Origin: Vibrio profundi | GTDB lineage: Bacteria; Pseudomonadota; Gammaproteobacteria; Enterobacterales; Vibrionaceae | Assembly: GCF_005281835.1 (NCBI RefSeq) | Contig: NZ_RZIS01000005.1 | Location: forward strand, 186,001 to 250,000 | Direction: 5' to 3' | DNA: 64,000 nucleotides | In this document: positions 7,800-17,037 of the stretch, piece by piece | Layout of the letters: every line of letters begins with the position of its first letter | How positions within the stretch are numbered: position 1 is the stretch's first letter | Notes under the pieces: model-generated | What the model saw: only the letters and a program-made list of their open reading frames with translations | Databases searched by the model: none | Told to the model about the DNA's origin: nothing | Position numbers and translations under genes: made by a program

Positions 7800-9052
7800 T
7801 GAAAAAAATAGCCATTATCGGTTCGGGGATTTCGGGGCTAACGTGTGCGCACCTTTTAGATCCCAAGCACGATGTGACGGTCTTTGAGAAAAATGATTAT
7901 GTTGGCGGGCACACAGCAACCGTTGATGTCGAACATGATAACCAGTCGTGGGTCATAGACACGGGGTTTATTGTGTTCAACGACCGTACTTATCCCAATT
8001 TTATTAAGCTACTGTCCAAGCTCGGTATCGCACGTCAAAAAACAGAAATGAGTTTCAGTGTACATAACCGACTTACTGCGTTTGAGTACAACGGCCATGG
8101 CATCAATGCGCTCTTTGCCCAAAGAAGAAATCTATTAAGCGCAAGGTTTTGGCGACTCATCATCGAGATAGTCAAATTCAATCGCTTGTGTAAAACACTT
8201 TACCGCCAAGAACGGTTCGAAGAGCGCCACACGCTTGGCGAGTTCTTAGAAACTCACCGCTTTTCAGCATTTTTCCGTGAACACTACATTCTCCCAATGG
8301 GGGCGGCTATTTGGTCTACCAGTTTGGAAGACATGCAAGAGTTCGAACTTAAGTTTTTTATTCAGTTCTTTTACAACCATGGACTTTTGAACATCGTCGA
8401 TAGGCCGCAATGGTATGTAGTCGAAAAAGGCTCGCGCAGCTACGTGAGAAAAATTACAGACACTCTGAAAAAGCCCGTTGTTACCAACTGCACAATTGAA
8501 CAAGTGACGAGGAATAGTGAAGGCGCGACGATAGAACTAGCCAATGGAGAGTCGCATTGTTTTGATGAAGTTATATTTGCTTGCCATTCAGATCAGGCGC
8601 TTAAGCTCCTTGGTGATGCTACACAGGCTGAATCCGATGTACTTGGGAAAATACCATACAGTAGAAACGAAGTGGTGTTACATACCGATATCAGCCTTTT
8701 GCCAGACCGAAAGCTAGCATGGGCGAGTTGGAATTACAGGTTGGATGGAAATAACTCACGTCCAGCTTGCGTTACGTACAACATGAATATTCTACAAGGG
8801 CTAAACAGCCCGACAACTTTCTGCGTGACGCTGAATCAAAGCGGAGAAATCGATCCAAGCAAGATTCTAAGATCCTTCGTTTATCATCATCCTGTCTTAA
8901 ATTCAGACAGCGTAGCGGCACAAAATTGTAGAACACTTATCTGCGGCAAGAATCATACTCATTTTGCAGGGGCATATTGGTACAACGGTTTTCATGAAGA
9001 TGGAGTCAGAAGTGCCTTGGATGTCACTCGTCGATTTGGTGAAGATTTATGA
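7799..9052 (+). CDS. FAD-dependent amine-oxidase-fold protein (NAD/FAD-binding)
   Basis: A 417-residue flavoprotein. The N-terminal dinucleotide fold is [17 protein letters not shown], followed by [15 protein letters not shown] second conserved block, [15 protein letters not shown], is typical of the COG2907 family found next to DUF1365 and cyclopropane synthase genes. ATG 7799 is chosen over the longer frame from 7739 because AAGGA lies 10 bases upstream and the FAD motif then starts at residue 3. Its role is probably oxidation or desaturation in membrane fatty-acid modification, inferred from gene order only. The stop overlaps the DUF1365 start. Confidence 0.9.
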   Translation: MKKIAIIGSGISGLTCAHLLDPKHDVTVFEKNDYVGGHTATVDVEHDNQSWVIDTGFIVFNDRTYPNFIKLLSKLGIARQKTEMSFSVHNRLTAFEYNGHGINALFAQRRNLLSARFWRLIIEIVKFNRLCKTLYRQERFEERHTLGEFLETHRFSAFFREHYILPMGAAIWSTSLEDMQEFELKFFIQFFYNHGLLNIVDRPQWYVVEKGSRSYVRKITDTLKKPVVTNCTIEQVTRNSEGATIELANGESHCFDEVIFACHSDQALKLLGDATQAESDVLGKIPYSRNEVVLHTDISLLPDRKLAWASWNYRLDGNNSRPACVTYNMNILQGLNSPTTFCVTLNQSGEIDPSKILRSFVYHHPVLNSDSVAAQNCRTLICGKNHTHFAGAYWYNGFHEDGVRSALDVTRRFGEDL

Positions 9053-9792
9053 CGACCAACAGCGGAATATATCGAGGCGTAGTCCGGCACCGAAGATACG
9101 GTGACGTACCGCATCATTTTAGCTATGCCTTATTTATGATGGGGATAGACATCGATGAAGTTAACGATGTGACCGCCCGTAGCCTGCTATTTGGTCAGAA
9201 ATGGTTTAACCCAATTCGCTTTTACGAAAAAGATTACATTAAAAGTGAACCAGGAACGCTGCGCGAACGTATAAGTAAGAAAGTAAAGACGTTGGGCGGT
9301 AGTTGGGATGAGACAGGTAAAGTCATGTTAGTTGCTCAGTGCCGTTGTTTAGGGGTTTATTTTAGTCCGGTTAATTTCTATTTTTGCTACGACCAAGCGC
9401 AAGAGTGCCAATACATGTTGGCGGAAGTGAGCAATACCCCTTGGCAAGAAAAGCATTATTACCTGATCACTATCGGCGACAAAATGGAAGTGAAAAAGGA
9501 GTTCCATGTGTCGCCTTTTATGAACATGGACATGATGTATAACTGGAAAATTTCGCCACCTGATACCTCATTAATGGTTCATATAGAAAACCACAATACG
9601 AGCAAAGTTTTTGACGCGACATTAGCGCTAAAAAAACACGTTATCGGGACTCGTCAACTCGCTAGAACGTTGACTTCTATTCCCATGATGACAGTTAAAA
9701 TTGTCCTAGGGATTTATTGGGAGGCATTAAAACTATTTCTTAAACGAGTACCGTTTGTTGCTCATCCGGGATCCAATTCTAAAAACTTATAG
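9049..9792 (+). CDS. DUF1365 family protein
   Basis: A 247-residue protein starting with [20 protein letters not shown], the DUF1365 signature, and containing [14 protein letters not shown] and the [14 protein letters not shown] block. The biochemical function of the family is not established, but it is nearly always encoded between an FAD amine-oxidase-fold protein and a cyclopropane fatty acyl synthase, as here. The ATGA overlap with the upstream gene shows coupling. No signal peptide or clear membrane segment is seen, though a hydrophobic stretch ([17 protein letters not shown]) near the C-terminus could touch the membrane. Confidence 0.9.
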   Translation: MTTNSGIYRGVVRHRRYGDVPHHFSYALFMMGIDIDEVNDVTARSLLFGQKWFNPIRFYEKDYIKSEPGTLRERISKKVKTLGGSWDETGKVMLVAQCRCLGVYFSPVNFYFCYDQAQECQYMLAEVSNTPWQEKHYYLITIGDKMEVKKEFHVSPFMNMDMMYNWKISPPDTSLMVHIENHNTSKVFDATLALKKHVIGTRQLARTLTSIPMMTVKIVLGIYWEALKLFLKRVPFVAHPGSNSKNL

Positions 9793-9814
9793 GACGTAAT
9801 ACAGAGAGGTTTAC

Positions 9815-11101
9815 ATGGGACATATCGCCAAGGACATTCTGACCAATACCGAAAGCTATGATGCCATTACTTCAGTCACTAAGAGCTTCAGTCAATATCG
9901 TCATCTTACCTTCAATATCCTTTCACAAATTGAAGGAGGCGCTCTAGAGATAAAAGAAGGAAATCAGTCTACGTGGTTTGGTGACAAAGAAGCGGACCTC
10001 ACGGGGCAGATTGTCGTTCACGATCAGAGTTTTTATAAGGACATCGTTTTAGAAGGCAGCATTGGAGCATCCGAGGCATTTATTGCGGGCAAGTGGGGAA
10101 GCCCTAATCTTACTTGTGTTATTCAAATTATGGCCAGAAATCAGTCTCAGCTGGATAAAATTGAACGTAAAACGCAGTGGTTATCCAAGTTAAAAAATGC
10201 CTTTATACGTAGATCAAACTTGAACACCGCCAAAGGGGCAAAGAAAAACATTCTGGCTCATTACGATATCGGCAACGAGTTGTATCAAAGGTTCCTTGAC
10301 GATTCAATGCAGTATTCATCTGCGATTTATGGCTCAGATTCCCAAAGTCTTGCGCAAGCTCAGCAAAACAAAATGCGCACAATTTGTGAACGACTTAGTT
10401 TGTCTGAAGATGATCATGTTGTTGAAATCGGAACCGGTTGGGGTGGGTTAGCGATTTTTATGGCGCAGAATTATGGCTGTAAAGTGACCACCACAACCAT
10501 TTCAGATGCTCAGTACGAATTTGCCCATAACCGAGTGTCTGAACTTGGATTACAAGATCAAATTACGTTGCTCAAAAAGGATTACCGAACGCTCACTGGA
10601 GAATATGACAAGCTCGTTTCAATCGAGATGATAGAGGCTGTCGGGCATGAATATTTGTCTACCTTCTTTACGGTTTGTTCAGGCTTGTTGAAGGAAGATG
10701 GCAAGATGTTGATACAGTCCATCACGATTGCTGACCAGCGCTATGAGCAGTACCGAAAAGGGACGGACTTTATCCAAAAGCATATTTTCCCAGGCGGCTG
10801 CCTACCTTCTATTGCTGAAATGTCTAAACATTTTTCGGCAAGTACAGACATGGTTGTTCATCAAGTTCATGATATTGGTCTTCATTACGCGCGAACACTG
10901 AAAGATTGGCGAGATGGTTTTGAAAACAATTGGAACAGTTTGAAAGCGCTCGGTTACAACGATGAGTTTAAACGACTATGGCTGTTTTACTTTTGCTACT
11001 GCGAAGGGGCGTTCCTAGAGCGAGTGATTAGCACTCATCATATTGTTGCAAGAAAACCTCGTTATAGAGGGCCAGAAGATGAAAGCGTTTTGGCTTATTA
11101 A
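9815..11101 (+). CDS. cfa: Cyclopropane-fatty-acyl-phospholipid synthase family methyltransferase
   Basis: A 428-residue SAM-dependent methyltransferase of the Cfa family, acting on unsaturated acyl chains of phospholipids at the inner membrane. The N-terminal lipid-binding region (1-140) is followed by NILAHYDIGNELY, then the SAM motif VVEIGTGWGGLAIFMA (about residues 204-219), and FIQKHIFPGGCLPS. The ribosome site is AGAGAGG. Within RpoE-ChrR regulons, a Cfa paralogue (UfaM in R. sphaeroides, as I recall) makes methylated or furan fatty acids that scavenge singlet oxygen. Whether this one makes a cyclopropane ring or a methyl branch cannot be decided from sequence. Confidence 0.92.
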   Translation: MGHIAKDILTNTESYDAITSVTKSFSQYRHLTFNILSQIEGGALEIKEGNQSTWFGDKEADLTGQIVVHDQSFYKDIVLEGSIGASEAFIAGKWGSPNLTCVIQIMARNQSQLDKIERKTQWLSKLKNAFIRRSNLNTAKGAKKNILAHYDIGNELYQRFLDDSMQYSSAIYGSDSQSLAQAQQNKMRTICERLSLSEDDHVVEIGTGWGGLAIFMAQNYGCKVTTTTISDAQYEFAHNRVSELGLQDQITLLKKDYRTLTGEYDKLVSIEMIEAVGHEYLSTFFTVCSGLLKEDGKMLIQSITIADQRYEQYRKGTDFIQKHIFPGGCLPSIAEMSKHFSASTDMVVHQVHDIGLHYARTLKDWRDGFENNWNSLKALGYNDEFKRLWLFYFCYCEGAFLERVISTHHIVARKPRYRGPEDESVLAY

Positions 11102-11588
11102 CCTAGTGCTGTTTCAGGCTAGCTGGTTTTGTGCAGCTTTTGCTACTGAATACGCCAGCCTTGTGATTGCATGTTTACTGGTTTTGCACTTTTACCTTTC
11201 GCCAAGCCGAAGTGAAGACTTAAAAATTATGCCGTTGGCGCTTATTGGAATTGTTGTCGACCAAACACACCTGTTGTTCGGAACTTTTTCGGCGGATTCA
11301 GGCGCTTTCCCATTGTGGTTAGTTCTATTGTGGTTGATGTTCGTTGTGAGCTTCAACCATAGCTTAAGCTGGTTCTATGAGAAGCACTTAATCGTATTAA
11401 TTGGCTTTGGTGGTGTGGGTGGCACGTTAAGTTATTTGGGGGGAATAAAAGCTGGGGCGTTAGGCTCTGCGTTACCAACAAGTCAGCTTGTAATTAGCCT
11501 AGCGTTATCTTGGGCCATTCTTTTCCCTGTATTGATGTTCTGTTGCCGTTATATAAAGAGAACTTTTAACATGAGTTTATCGAGTTAG
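11079..11588 (+). CDS. DUF2878 inner-membrane protein
   Basis: A 169-residue, strongly hydrophobic protein with about five membrane segments, matching the small DUF2878 family. Motifs visible are LIGIVVDQTHLLFGTF and SFNHSLSWFYEKH. ATG 11079 has AGAGG 8 bases upstream and starts inside the end of cfa, overlapping it by 23 bases. The upstream frame opening at 11043 is just overlap. Function unknown. It travels with cfa, the chalcone-isomerase-like gene and DUF3833 in related genomes. Confidence 0.85.
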   Translation: MKAFWLINLVLFQASWFCAAFATEYASLVIACLLVLHFYLSPSRSEDLKIMPLALIGIVVDQTHLLFGTFSADSGAFPLWLVLLWLMFVVSFNHSLSWFYEKHLIVLIGFGGVGGTLSYLGGIKAGALGSALPTSQLVISLALSWAILFPVLMFCCRYIKRTFNMSLSS

Positions 11589-11591
11589 AAG

Positions 11592-12086
11592 ATGTCTAAA
11601 TATCTATTACTAGTTTTCCTCGGGTTTTCTGTTAATGCTGCCCCTATTGCTCACCTAACCAAAACTGGGGAAGGGGAGATGAATTACCTATTTTGGAATC
11701 TGTATTTAGCTGAGCTCTATCAGCTACCACAGGGCAACGTGGGTGATTTTCAACGGAATACGGCACTCAAGATAACTTATTATAAATCGATCTCCAGCCA
11801 AGCTTTAATTGAAGCGACTTCTGAGCAATGGCAACAGTTAGGGTATAACCCAGAAAACATTCAGCGCTGGCTACAGCCATTGCAAAAAATATGGCCCGAT
11901 GTGGAATCAGGCGATCAGTTAACACTTTTGGTGACATCAGAAGCGAATAGCGAGTTCTACTATGGTGATGCACTTATAGGGAAAATCAAAGACCCGACGT
12001 TTGGGCCGGCGTTTTTGTCTATTTGGTTGTCTGAACAGACGTCAGAACCAGCGCTTCGCAACCAACTTCTAGGGCTAAAACAATGA
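11592..12086 (+). CDS. Chalcone-isomerase-like periplasmic protein
   Basis: A 164-residue protein with a short signal peptide (cleavage near residue 16, after VNA). The mature part resembles the bacterial 'chalcone isomerase-like' family (Chalcone_3): YLFWNLYLAELYQL, ALKITYYKSISSQALIEAT, and a C-terminal GPAFLSIWLSE. The fold binds fatty acids in plants; in bacteria the role is not known and no isomerase activity should be assumed. It starts 3 bases after DUF2878 and overlaps the next gene by 4 bases. Confidence 0.85.
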   Translation: MSKYLLLVFLGFSVNAAPIAHLTKTGEGEMNYLFWNLYLAELYQLPQGNVGDFQRNTALKITYYKSISSQALIEATSEQWQQLGYNPENIQRWLQPLQKIWPDVESGDQLTLLVTSEANSEFYYGDALIGKIKDPTFGPAFLSIWLSEQTSEPALRNQLLGLKQ

Positions 12087-12601
12087 AAATTTTCGCGGCT
12101 TTAATATTGGTATTGCTAACGGCATGTGGTTCAGCAAGCCTTGAACAACATAAAGGAACTTTGCCTGAGTTAAAACTGGAAACATTTTTCAACGGCGAAT
12201 TGGTTGCTTATGGAATGGTTTTAGATCGTTCTGGAAATCTACTTCGTCGTTTTGAAGTCGACCTTGTTGCTTCTTGGCAAGGAGATCGTGGAGAGATCTC
12301 AGAATGGTTTCGGTTTAATGATGGGGAGAAATCGACTCGAATCTGGGCGCTAGAAAAGACCGGAGATAACCAATACCAAGGTCAAGCGGCTGATGTCATC
12401 GGGGTTGCTAAAGGGCGTACTGAAGGCTCAGCGCTTTATTGGCAGTATGAGCTGGAAATCGACGTTGATGGAACCCTCTATAACGTTACATTGGATGACT
12501 GGATGTATTTGCTGGACGAGAAACGCTTATTCAATAAAACCGAGATGTCGAAGTTTGGCTTTAAAGTTGGTGAGATAATCCTCTACATCGAAAAGAAATA
12601 A
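12083..12601 (+). CDS. DUF3833 family lipoprotein
   Basis: A 172-residue lipoprotein: MKIFAALILVLLTACGS gives a clear lipobox with Cys15. The mature part matches DUF3833 (ETFFNGELVAYGMVLDRSG, a stretch ending in a basic FEVDL, and DDWMYLLDEKRLFNKTEMSKFG). It is probably at the inner or outer membrane facing the periplasm. It is the last gene of the singlet-oxygen operon. Function unknown; its constant association with cfa and the chalcone-isomerase-like gene suggests a part in lipid transfer or modification. No convincing terminator follows. Confidence 0.88.
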   Translation: MKIFAALILVLLTACGSASLEQHKGTLPELKLETFFNGELVAYGMVLDRSGNLLRRFEVDLVASWQGDRGEISEWFRFNDGEKSTRIWALEKTGDNQYQGQAADVIGVAKGRTEGSALYWQYELEIDVDGTLYNVTLDDWMYLLDEKRLFNKTEMSKFGFKVGEIILYIEKK

Positions 12602-12971
12602 GGTTCATTGCTTTTACGACATGTTCTAAAGGTCATGTAGAAGTTCAGTACAGGAAGGGGGCTTAGGCTGTTTACTCGCTGGAAGAGTCTGTACAGTGTA
12701 TCAATGTATTGCATAGACATTGGCTTTAAACGTTGCAGTGCGGCTGAAAAATCACACCGTTTGTGGGTGCTGACATCACTATGGTTGAATCTTTATGGTG
12801 ATGCTCCTAGACCAGCTATCGTATACAAACCTCTTATAGACGCGCGGCACAGTTGGCAAAGAGACATACTGATTTTATCGATTAATACCTGACATAACCT
12901 CCTGAGAAACCCTAGCTACACGCGTTATGTAACACCGCATATTAGTATTCACTAGAGATTTCGCTCTTAAA
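12602..12971. other. Intergenic region without recognisable gene
   Basis: About 370 bases between the DUF3833 gene and the Zur box. A 62-codon frame (12704-12892) has no ribosome site and no protein-like composition. One sequence at 12817-12828 (ATCGTATACAAA) partly resembles the palindromes at 44354 and 49416, but is not symmetric. Nothing else stands out. Confidence 0.4.
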
Positions 12972-12988
12972 TTGTTATGTTATAACAT
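12972..12988. promoter_or_regulatory. Zur box (zinc-starvation operator)
   Basis: The 17-mer TTGTTATGTTATAACAT agrees with the enterobacterial and Vibrio Zur consensus ATGTTATANTATAACAT at all but two fixed positions, and 7 of the 9 base pairs flanking the centre are symmetric. It ends about 25 bases before the endopeptidase start, where bound Zur-Zn would block transcription. Confidence 0.8.
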
Positions 12989-13013
12989 TACTCTTTAGTC
13001 TACATATGTGAAC

Positions 13014-14270
13014 ATGAAATCTTTTAGACCTATCGTATTTGTAATTGCAGTCCTCGCTTTTACGTTAGCTATCCTAATTCCAACTGAACAAGCCTCTGAT
13101 TTGTCGGCCAACAAAATTGAGTTAGAGCATCCGCCAAAAAGTCACATTGTTTTAAAACCACTTCCATCTGAGCCTTTACCGCAACCGGAACCATTAGTTA
13201 CCCGAGTTGACTACATCGTTAAAGTTGGTGACACGCTAAGCGGGATTTTTTCATCTTTGGGGCTCTCATATAAAGCCTTGAATGAAATCCTGGGTGCAGA
13301 CCAGATACCACTGCAGTTAGATACACTTAAGCCTGGCGACCATCTTGAACTGATGGTAGATCGTGATAGAGAACTGTTGAGCCTGACTTTCCATATCAGC
13401 TTGGTCGAGAAAGCGATTTATACGAAAGAAAGCGATGAGAAGTTTCACTATGAATTCAAAGAAGAGCAAGGGGAGTGGCGAGAAGAATTGTACTCCGGCA
13501 CTATCAATGGCAGTTTTTCGATGTCGGCACATCAGTTGGGCTTATCTTCGAAACAGATCGCTCAAATCACTCGAATCTTACGAGACAAACTCGACTTCTC
13601 GCGTTCACTTAGGGCTGGTGACCGTTTTGATGTATTGGTTAATCACCAATTTCTCGGTGAACACGCGACAGGGAACAGTGAAATTCAAGGGATTTCGTTT
13701 AAATTAGTGACAGGAGAAGTTGCGGCTTTCTTGGCTAGTGATGGTCGGTTTTATGATCGAGATGGCAATAGCCTAGAGCGAGCATTTAATCGGTATCCAG
13801 TCGACGAGAAATATCGCCGCATTACTTCTCCGTTTAATCCAAAGCGAAAACATCCAGTTACAGGGAGAGTGACACCACATAACGGTACGGACTTCGCTAC
13901 CCCTGTTGGAGCAGCCGTCTATTCGACTGGAGATGGCAAGGTTATCGGGGTAAGAAACCACCCTTATGCGGGGAAATACTTAGTCATAGAGCATAACAGC
14001 GTTTATAAAACACGCTATTTGCACTTAGATCGGTTCTTAGTTAAGAAAGGGGATTACGTTAAACGTGGTCAGAAAATTGCGATTTCTGGTGCAACGGGTA
14101 GGTTAACAGGGCCGCACTTGCACTTTGAGGTGCTAGTTAGAAACAGAGCGGTGGATGCGATGAAAGCAGACCTACCCTTAGCCACATCGATTCCGGAAGA
14201 GGATAAAGCGTCGTTTCTTACTCGGATTATTGAGTTTGATAGCATGATTTCGGGGCAGACAAATGTGTAG
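13014..14270 (+). CDS. shyB: M23 family D,D-endopeptidase (ShyB-like)
   Basis: A periplasmic or membrane-anchored murein endopeptidase of about 418 residues that cuts peptidoglycan cross-links. An N-terminal hydrophobic anchor (FRPIVFVIAVLAFTLAILI) is followed by a LysM-like/OapA segment (VDYIVKVGDTLSGIFSSLGL, about residue 67 on). The C-terminal LytM domain has the zinc ligands in HNGTD and in PHLHFEV. ATG 13014 is chosen; a GTG two codons earlier is also possible, and neither has a strong ribosome site. The strong Zur box just upstream identifies it with V. cholerae ShyB, the endopeptidase induced in zinc starvation. Confidence 0.88.
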   Translation: MKSFRPIVFVIAVLAFTLAILIPTEQASDLSANKIELEHPPKSHIVLKPLPSEPLPQPEPLVTRVDYIVKVGDTLSGIFSSLGLSYKALNEILGADQIPLQLDTLKPGDHLELMVDRDRELLSLTFHISLVEKAIYTKESDEKFHYEFKEEQGEWREELYSGTINGSFSMSAHQLGLSSKQIAQITRILRDKLDFSRSLRAGDRFDVLVNHQFLGEHATGNSEIQGISFKLVTGEVAAFLASDGRFYDRDGNSLERAFNRYPVDEKYRRITSPFNPKRKHPVTGRVTPHNGTDFATPVGAAVYSTGDGKVIGVRNHPYAGKYLVIEHNSVYKTRYLHLDRFLVKKGDYVKRGQKIAISGATGRLTGPHLHFEVLVRNRAVDAMKADLPLATSIPEEDKASFLTRIIEFDSMISGQTNV

Positions 14271-14507
14271 AGCAGTTGCCCGATACAAATTTGTTATTAA
14301 AAAATAAATGCTTCGTTCTATTAGACGAATATCGAGTTGACCACGCAAGGGCTATATCCACAAATAACGGGGTTATATGTGCGGTTTATATATAAACCTT
14401 TAATGTTAACCTAATTTTAATTAATGAATCTTTGTATGTTTAGTGTATTTATGAGGTGCCCGATAAACCTTGTATCTCCATTGCTTTTATAACCAAAAAT
14501 TCAAATG
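14271..14507. other. Intergenic region between convergent genes
   Basis: AT-rich spacer between the endopeptidase and the porin terminator. A weak 5-bp hairpin near 14312-14328 is the only structure seen. No gene or ribosome site is visible. Confidence 0.35.
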
Positions 14508-14539
14508 AAAAAAAGGCCTGTAGTACTCTTGCTACAGGC
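14508..14539 (-). terminator. Rho-independent terminator of the porin gene
   Basis: 8-bp stem GCCTGTAG (14516-14523) with CTACAGGC (14532-14539) and an 8-base loop. On the minus strand it is followed by a T run. It lies 44 bases past the porin stop. Confidence 0.85.
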
Positions 14540-14582
14540 ACGAAAAAATCGATTCAAAAGGCAGTAGAGTGGGTGATAACGT

Positions 14583-15572
14583 TTAGAACGCGTATCGTAT
14601 CGCTAGAGCTAGAATATCTTCTTCTGAATCGATATCAGTGAATTTATATTCCGCCAGTGTTTTGAAATTATCGTTTAGATTATATTCAACACCTAAAGAG
14701 TAAGAATCGACAACATCTACCTCAGACTGTTTGTCCTGCTCAAGATTGTTGTAACCTGCGAGTACGAGTAGGTTGTCAGTAAATTTGTAAGTTGCAACGG
14801 CTTCGATACCTACGTAATCCGTACCACTTTCAGTACCATCTGCTTTAACAAAGTTCTCACCTGTACTGTAAAGAGCTGCAGCGTAGAACTTTTCAAATTG
14901 GTAAGACAATGCAGTTGTCAGTAACTTAGCGTCGTCACCACCAGTCGCGCCTTCACCTTCGTTATAGCCAGCAGCAAGTTTGAATCCCATAGGGAATGCG
15001 TAATCCGCCGCGATACCGTAAGAACGAGCGTCCGTACTGACTTCTTCATTTTCGGCTTGATAGTTCGCGTGTACATTCAATTCACTGAATTTACTTGTTA
15101 CTTTTAATACGCTGTCAGAACGGCCTGTTCCGAATAGATCTGCGCTTACACCTGCGGCTTCATTTCCGAATTCTGGAAAAATATCTGTGTAATCAGACAC
15201 TAAGGTAACTGCGCCAAATTGACGCCCGTAACTTACTGTGCCCATGTCAGAACCAAGCCCTACATAGGCTTTACGCACGTCTAGGTCATCATCCTCACGG
15301 CCTGCTTCATCGCGGTGTGTGTTTGATTTTAGTTGTAATTCGTAGAGGCCGAAGGCGTATACATCGTCATTGATTTTAGACTCACCATCCAGGCCAACAC
15401 GAAGGTAACTGTTATCGCCGTCTATTTCTTTGTCGTCTGATACGTAGTACATACCTTGTACTCGACCGTGAACGTTTAGTGTATTTTCACCATCATTAAA
15501 GACTTCCGCTGCGTTAGTTGTATTGACTAGAAGTGCAGAGAATATAGATAGAGCAATTGTGCTTTTTTTCAT
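14583..15572 (-). CDS. Gram-negative porin (OmpU/OmpN-like)
   Basis: A 329-residue outer-membrane beta-barrel. The signal peptide MKKSTIALSIFSALLVNTTNA is followed by EVFNDGENTLNVHGRVQGMY, then repeated amphipathic strands, the loop motif VSYGRQFGAVTLVSDYTD and a C-terminal aromatic (AIRYAF). The family forms trimeric diffusion pores. The mature protein is strongly acidic, as in marine Vibrio porins. ATG 15572 is chosen over the in-frame GTG at 15584 because the signal peptide starts there. A strong terminator follows. It is smaller than classic OmpU, so the exact paralogue is uncertain. Confidence 0.88.
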   Translation of the reverse strand: MKKSTIALSIFSALLVNTTNAAEVFNDGENTLNVHGRVQGMYYVSDDKEIDGDNSYLRVGLDGESKINDDVYAFGLYELQLKSNTHRDEAGREDDDLDVRKAYVGLGSDMGTVSYGRQFGAVTLVSDYTDIFPEFGNEAAGVSADLFGTGRSDSVLKVTSKFSELNVHANYQAENEEVSTDARSYGIAADYAFPMGFKLAAGYNEGEGATGGDDAKLLTTALSYQFEKFYAAALYSTGENFVKADGTESGTDYVGIEAVATYKFTDNLLVLAGYNNLEQDKQSEVDVVDSYSLGVEYNLNDNFKTLAEYKFTDIDSEEDILALAIRYAF

Positions 15573-15584
15573 TTTTATTACCAC

Positions 15585-16050
15585 TGTGTGTTGTTGAGGT
15601 GGTAAATATACAAATTTACAATGTGTTGAAAAAGTTGCTAATTACCCATTTATAAATGTTGTTTTTGCACGAGTGTTATTTGTTCTAACTTATAACTTTA
15701 TGTGGTGTAAAATTATACTAGGGTAGTTGTTGTAATAATTTTCTGACTTGCTTTTCTTAAAAAAATAGTTGGTCAAACTACGTTAGGTTTACATTTCGTT
15801 ATTTACTCTGTATTGGTCAGATTGTTTTTTAGACAATGAAATATAGCAAAGGTATGCAGAGGTGACTCACCGTTCCCTATAAGATTTAAAAATAGAAATT
15901 AATTGTATGGGGAAGTTTACAATCAGAAAGTCTTTGTAGAAGAGAGCCAATGCCTTGAATGAATCGCTCACGAATCATTAAGGCAAGGACAAATTGTAGG
16001 GGAAATTCAATTTTTATGGTTAGGCTATTTAGCGGGTAGTTTTCCCCAAG
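15585..16050. other. Long AT-rich leader/intergenic region with one hairpin
   Basis: About 465 bases upstream of the porin and downstream of the LysR gene, both leftward. It is AT-rich, as usual for porin promoters, and probably holds the porin promoter and regulator sites, though none can be named with confidence. An imperfect inverted repeat lies at 15951-15985: TGCCTTGAATGA against TCATTAAGGCA with one bulged G and a 12-base loop. It is not followed by a T run, so it is not an ordinary terminator. Confidence 0.45.
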
Positions 16051-16998
16051 TTACTGATACAAAGAAAAGAAATCATCAATATAGCTTTCCCATACTGGTG
16101 GGGTACCTATGACTTGTTGAACGGTATCAATAAAGAATTTAGTTAACGGTGGTTGGTTACGATGAGAGTAAACTGCATATACACCGCCATGGCTCAGTGG
16201 AAGCATATGATCGGTTAGCAGCGGTACTAGTCCCATTTCTTTGATGTTTTTTGTCAACATGAACATGGCAACTTGAGCCCAGCCCAAGCCCTGTTGAACG
16301 CCATCTAAAATTAGTTCTGCTTCATTGACTTTATAGCGCCCCGAAGTGGACAGCGTTTTAATCTCATTATCTGCAGGTGAGGTGGCTATGTTTAGTTTGT
16401 TGGTAGTAAACGCGCCATTTGAGTAGATCACCGAAGGTAGCGCCGCAAGTTGCTCTGGTGTTTCCGGGTACCCATGCTGACTGATAAAGTCTTCAGACGC
16501 TAAAAGTGCAAAGTGATTGTCTGCTAGTTTTCGTGCAATCAGATTTGAGTCCTTTGGCGGGCCGATACGAAACACGACATCGAAACGCTCGCCAATAATG
16601 TCCACTTTGCGATCATCAAGCACTAGCTCGACGCTTACTTGTGGATACTTTTGCATGAAAACATTAATCGCTTTTTGAATGTAGTAGCGACCAAACATGG
16701 TAGAGCTAGATATTCTTAGGTGACCTTTAGGCTCATGGTGAAACGTATCGGCCAAACGGCGAGTTTGATCCAATACGTCACGTACTTTTTCAGCTTGCTT
16801 TACGATTTCATAGCCTGCGGTCGTTAGAGATAAAGAACGAGTGGATCGATTCAGGAGTCTAAGCCCTAATGTGTCTTCGAGGTTCTTTATTTGCTTCGAC
16901 AACACTGAGCGATCGATATTTCTCGCATCTGCGGCTTTCGCAAAAGATCCGTGCTCAGATACCTCTAATAGAAGCTCAAGTCTTGTCGCGATATCCAT
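16051..16998 (-). CDS. LysR family transcriptional regulator
   Basis: A 315-residue LysR regulator. The N-terminal winged helix has RLELLLEVSEHGSFAKAA and RSVLSKQIKNLEDTLGLRLLNRSTRSLSLT. The effector domain starts near residue 90 (HLRISSSTMFGRYYIQ). The ribosome site AAAGGAAAATG is good. It most resembles the CrgA/PtxR-like subgroup, whose ligands are varied. The MATE gene lies upstream on the same strand, 159 bases away, so the pair may or may not be co-transcribed. The target is unknown; autoregulation through the palindrome at 17023 is likely. Confidence 0.9.
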   Translation of the reverse strand: MDIATRLELLLEVSEHGSFAKAADARNIDRSVLSKQIKNLEDTLGLRLLNRSTRSLSLTTAGYEIVKQAEKVRDVLDQTRRLADTFHHEPKGHLRISSSTMFGRYYIQKAINVFMQKYPQVSVELVLDDRKVDIIGERFDVVFRIGPPKDSNLIARKLADNHFALLASEDFISQHGYPETPEQLAALPSVIYSNGAFTTNKLNIATSPADNEIKTLSTSGRYKVNEAELILDGVQQGLGWAQVAMFMLTKNIKEMGLVPLLTDHMLPLSHGGVYAVYSHRNQPPLTKFFIDTVQQVIGTPPVWESYIDDFFSLYQ

Positions 16999-17022
16999 CT
17001 CATTTTCCTTTGCTAATCATAT

Positions 17023-17037
17023 ATACACTTGGTGTAT
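17023..17037. promoter_or_regulatory. Likely LysR-type binding site (T-N11-A palindrome)
   Basis: ATACAC and GTGTAT separated by TTG form a perfect 6-bp dyad that contains the T-N11-A arrangement of LysR sites. It is 25 bases before the LysR start codon, the usual place for negative autoregulation. Confidence 0.55.

Noticed and set aside
12817..12828. ATCGTATACAAA as a third copy of the ytoQ/tauE palindrome
   Set aside because: Two mismatches break the symmetry and no gene start is near.
12704..12892. 62-codon plus-strand frame in the gap before the endopeptidase
   Set aside because: No ribosome site, no recognisable protein features, and unbalanced composition.
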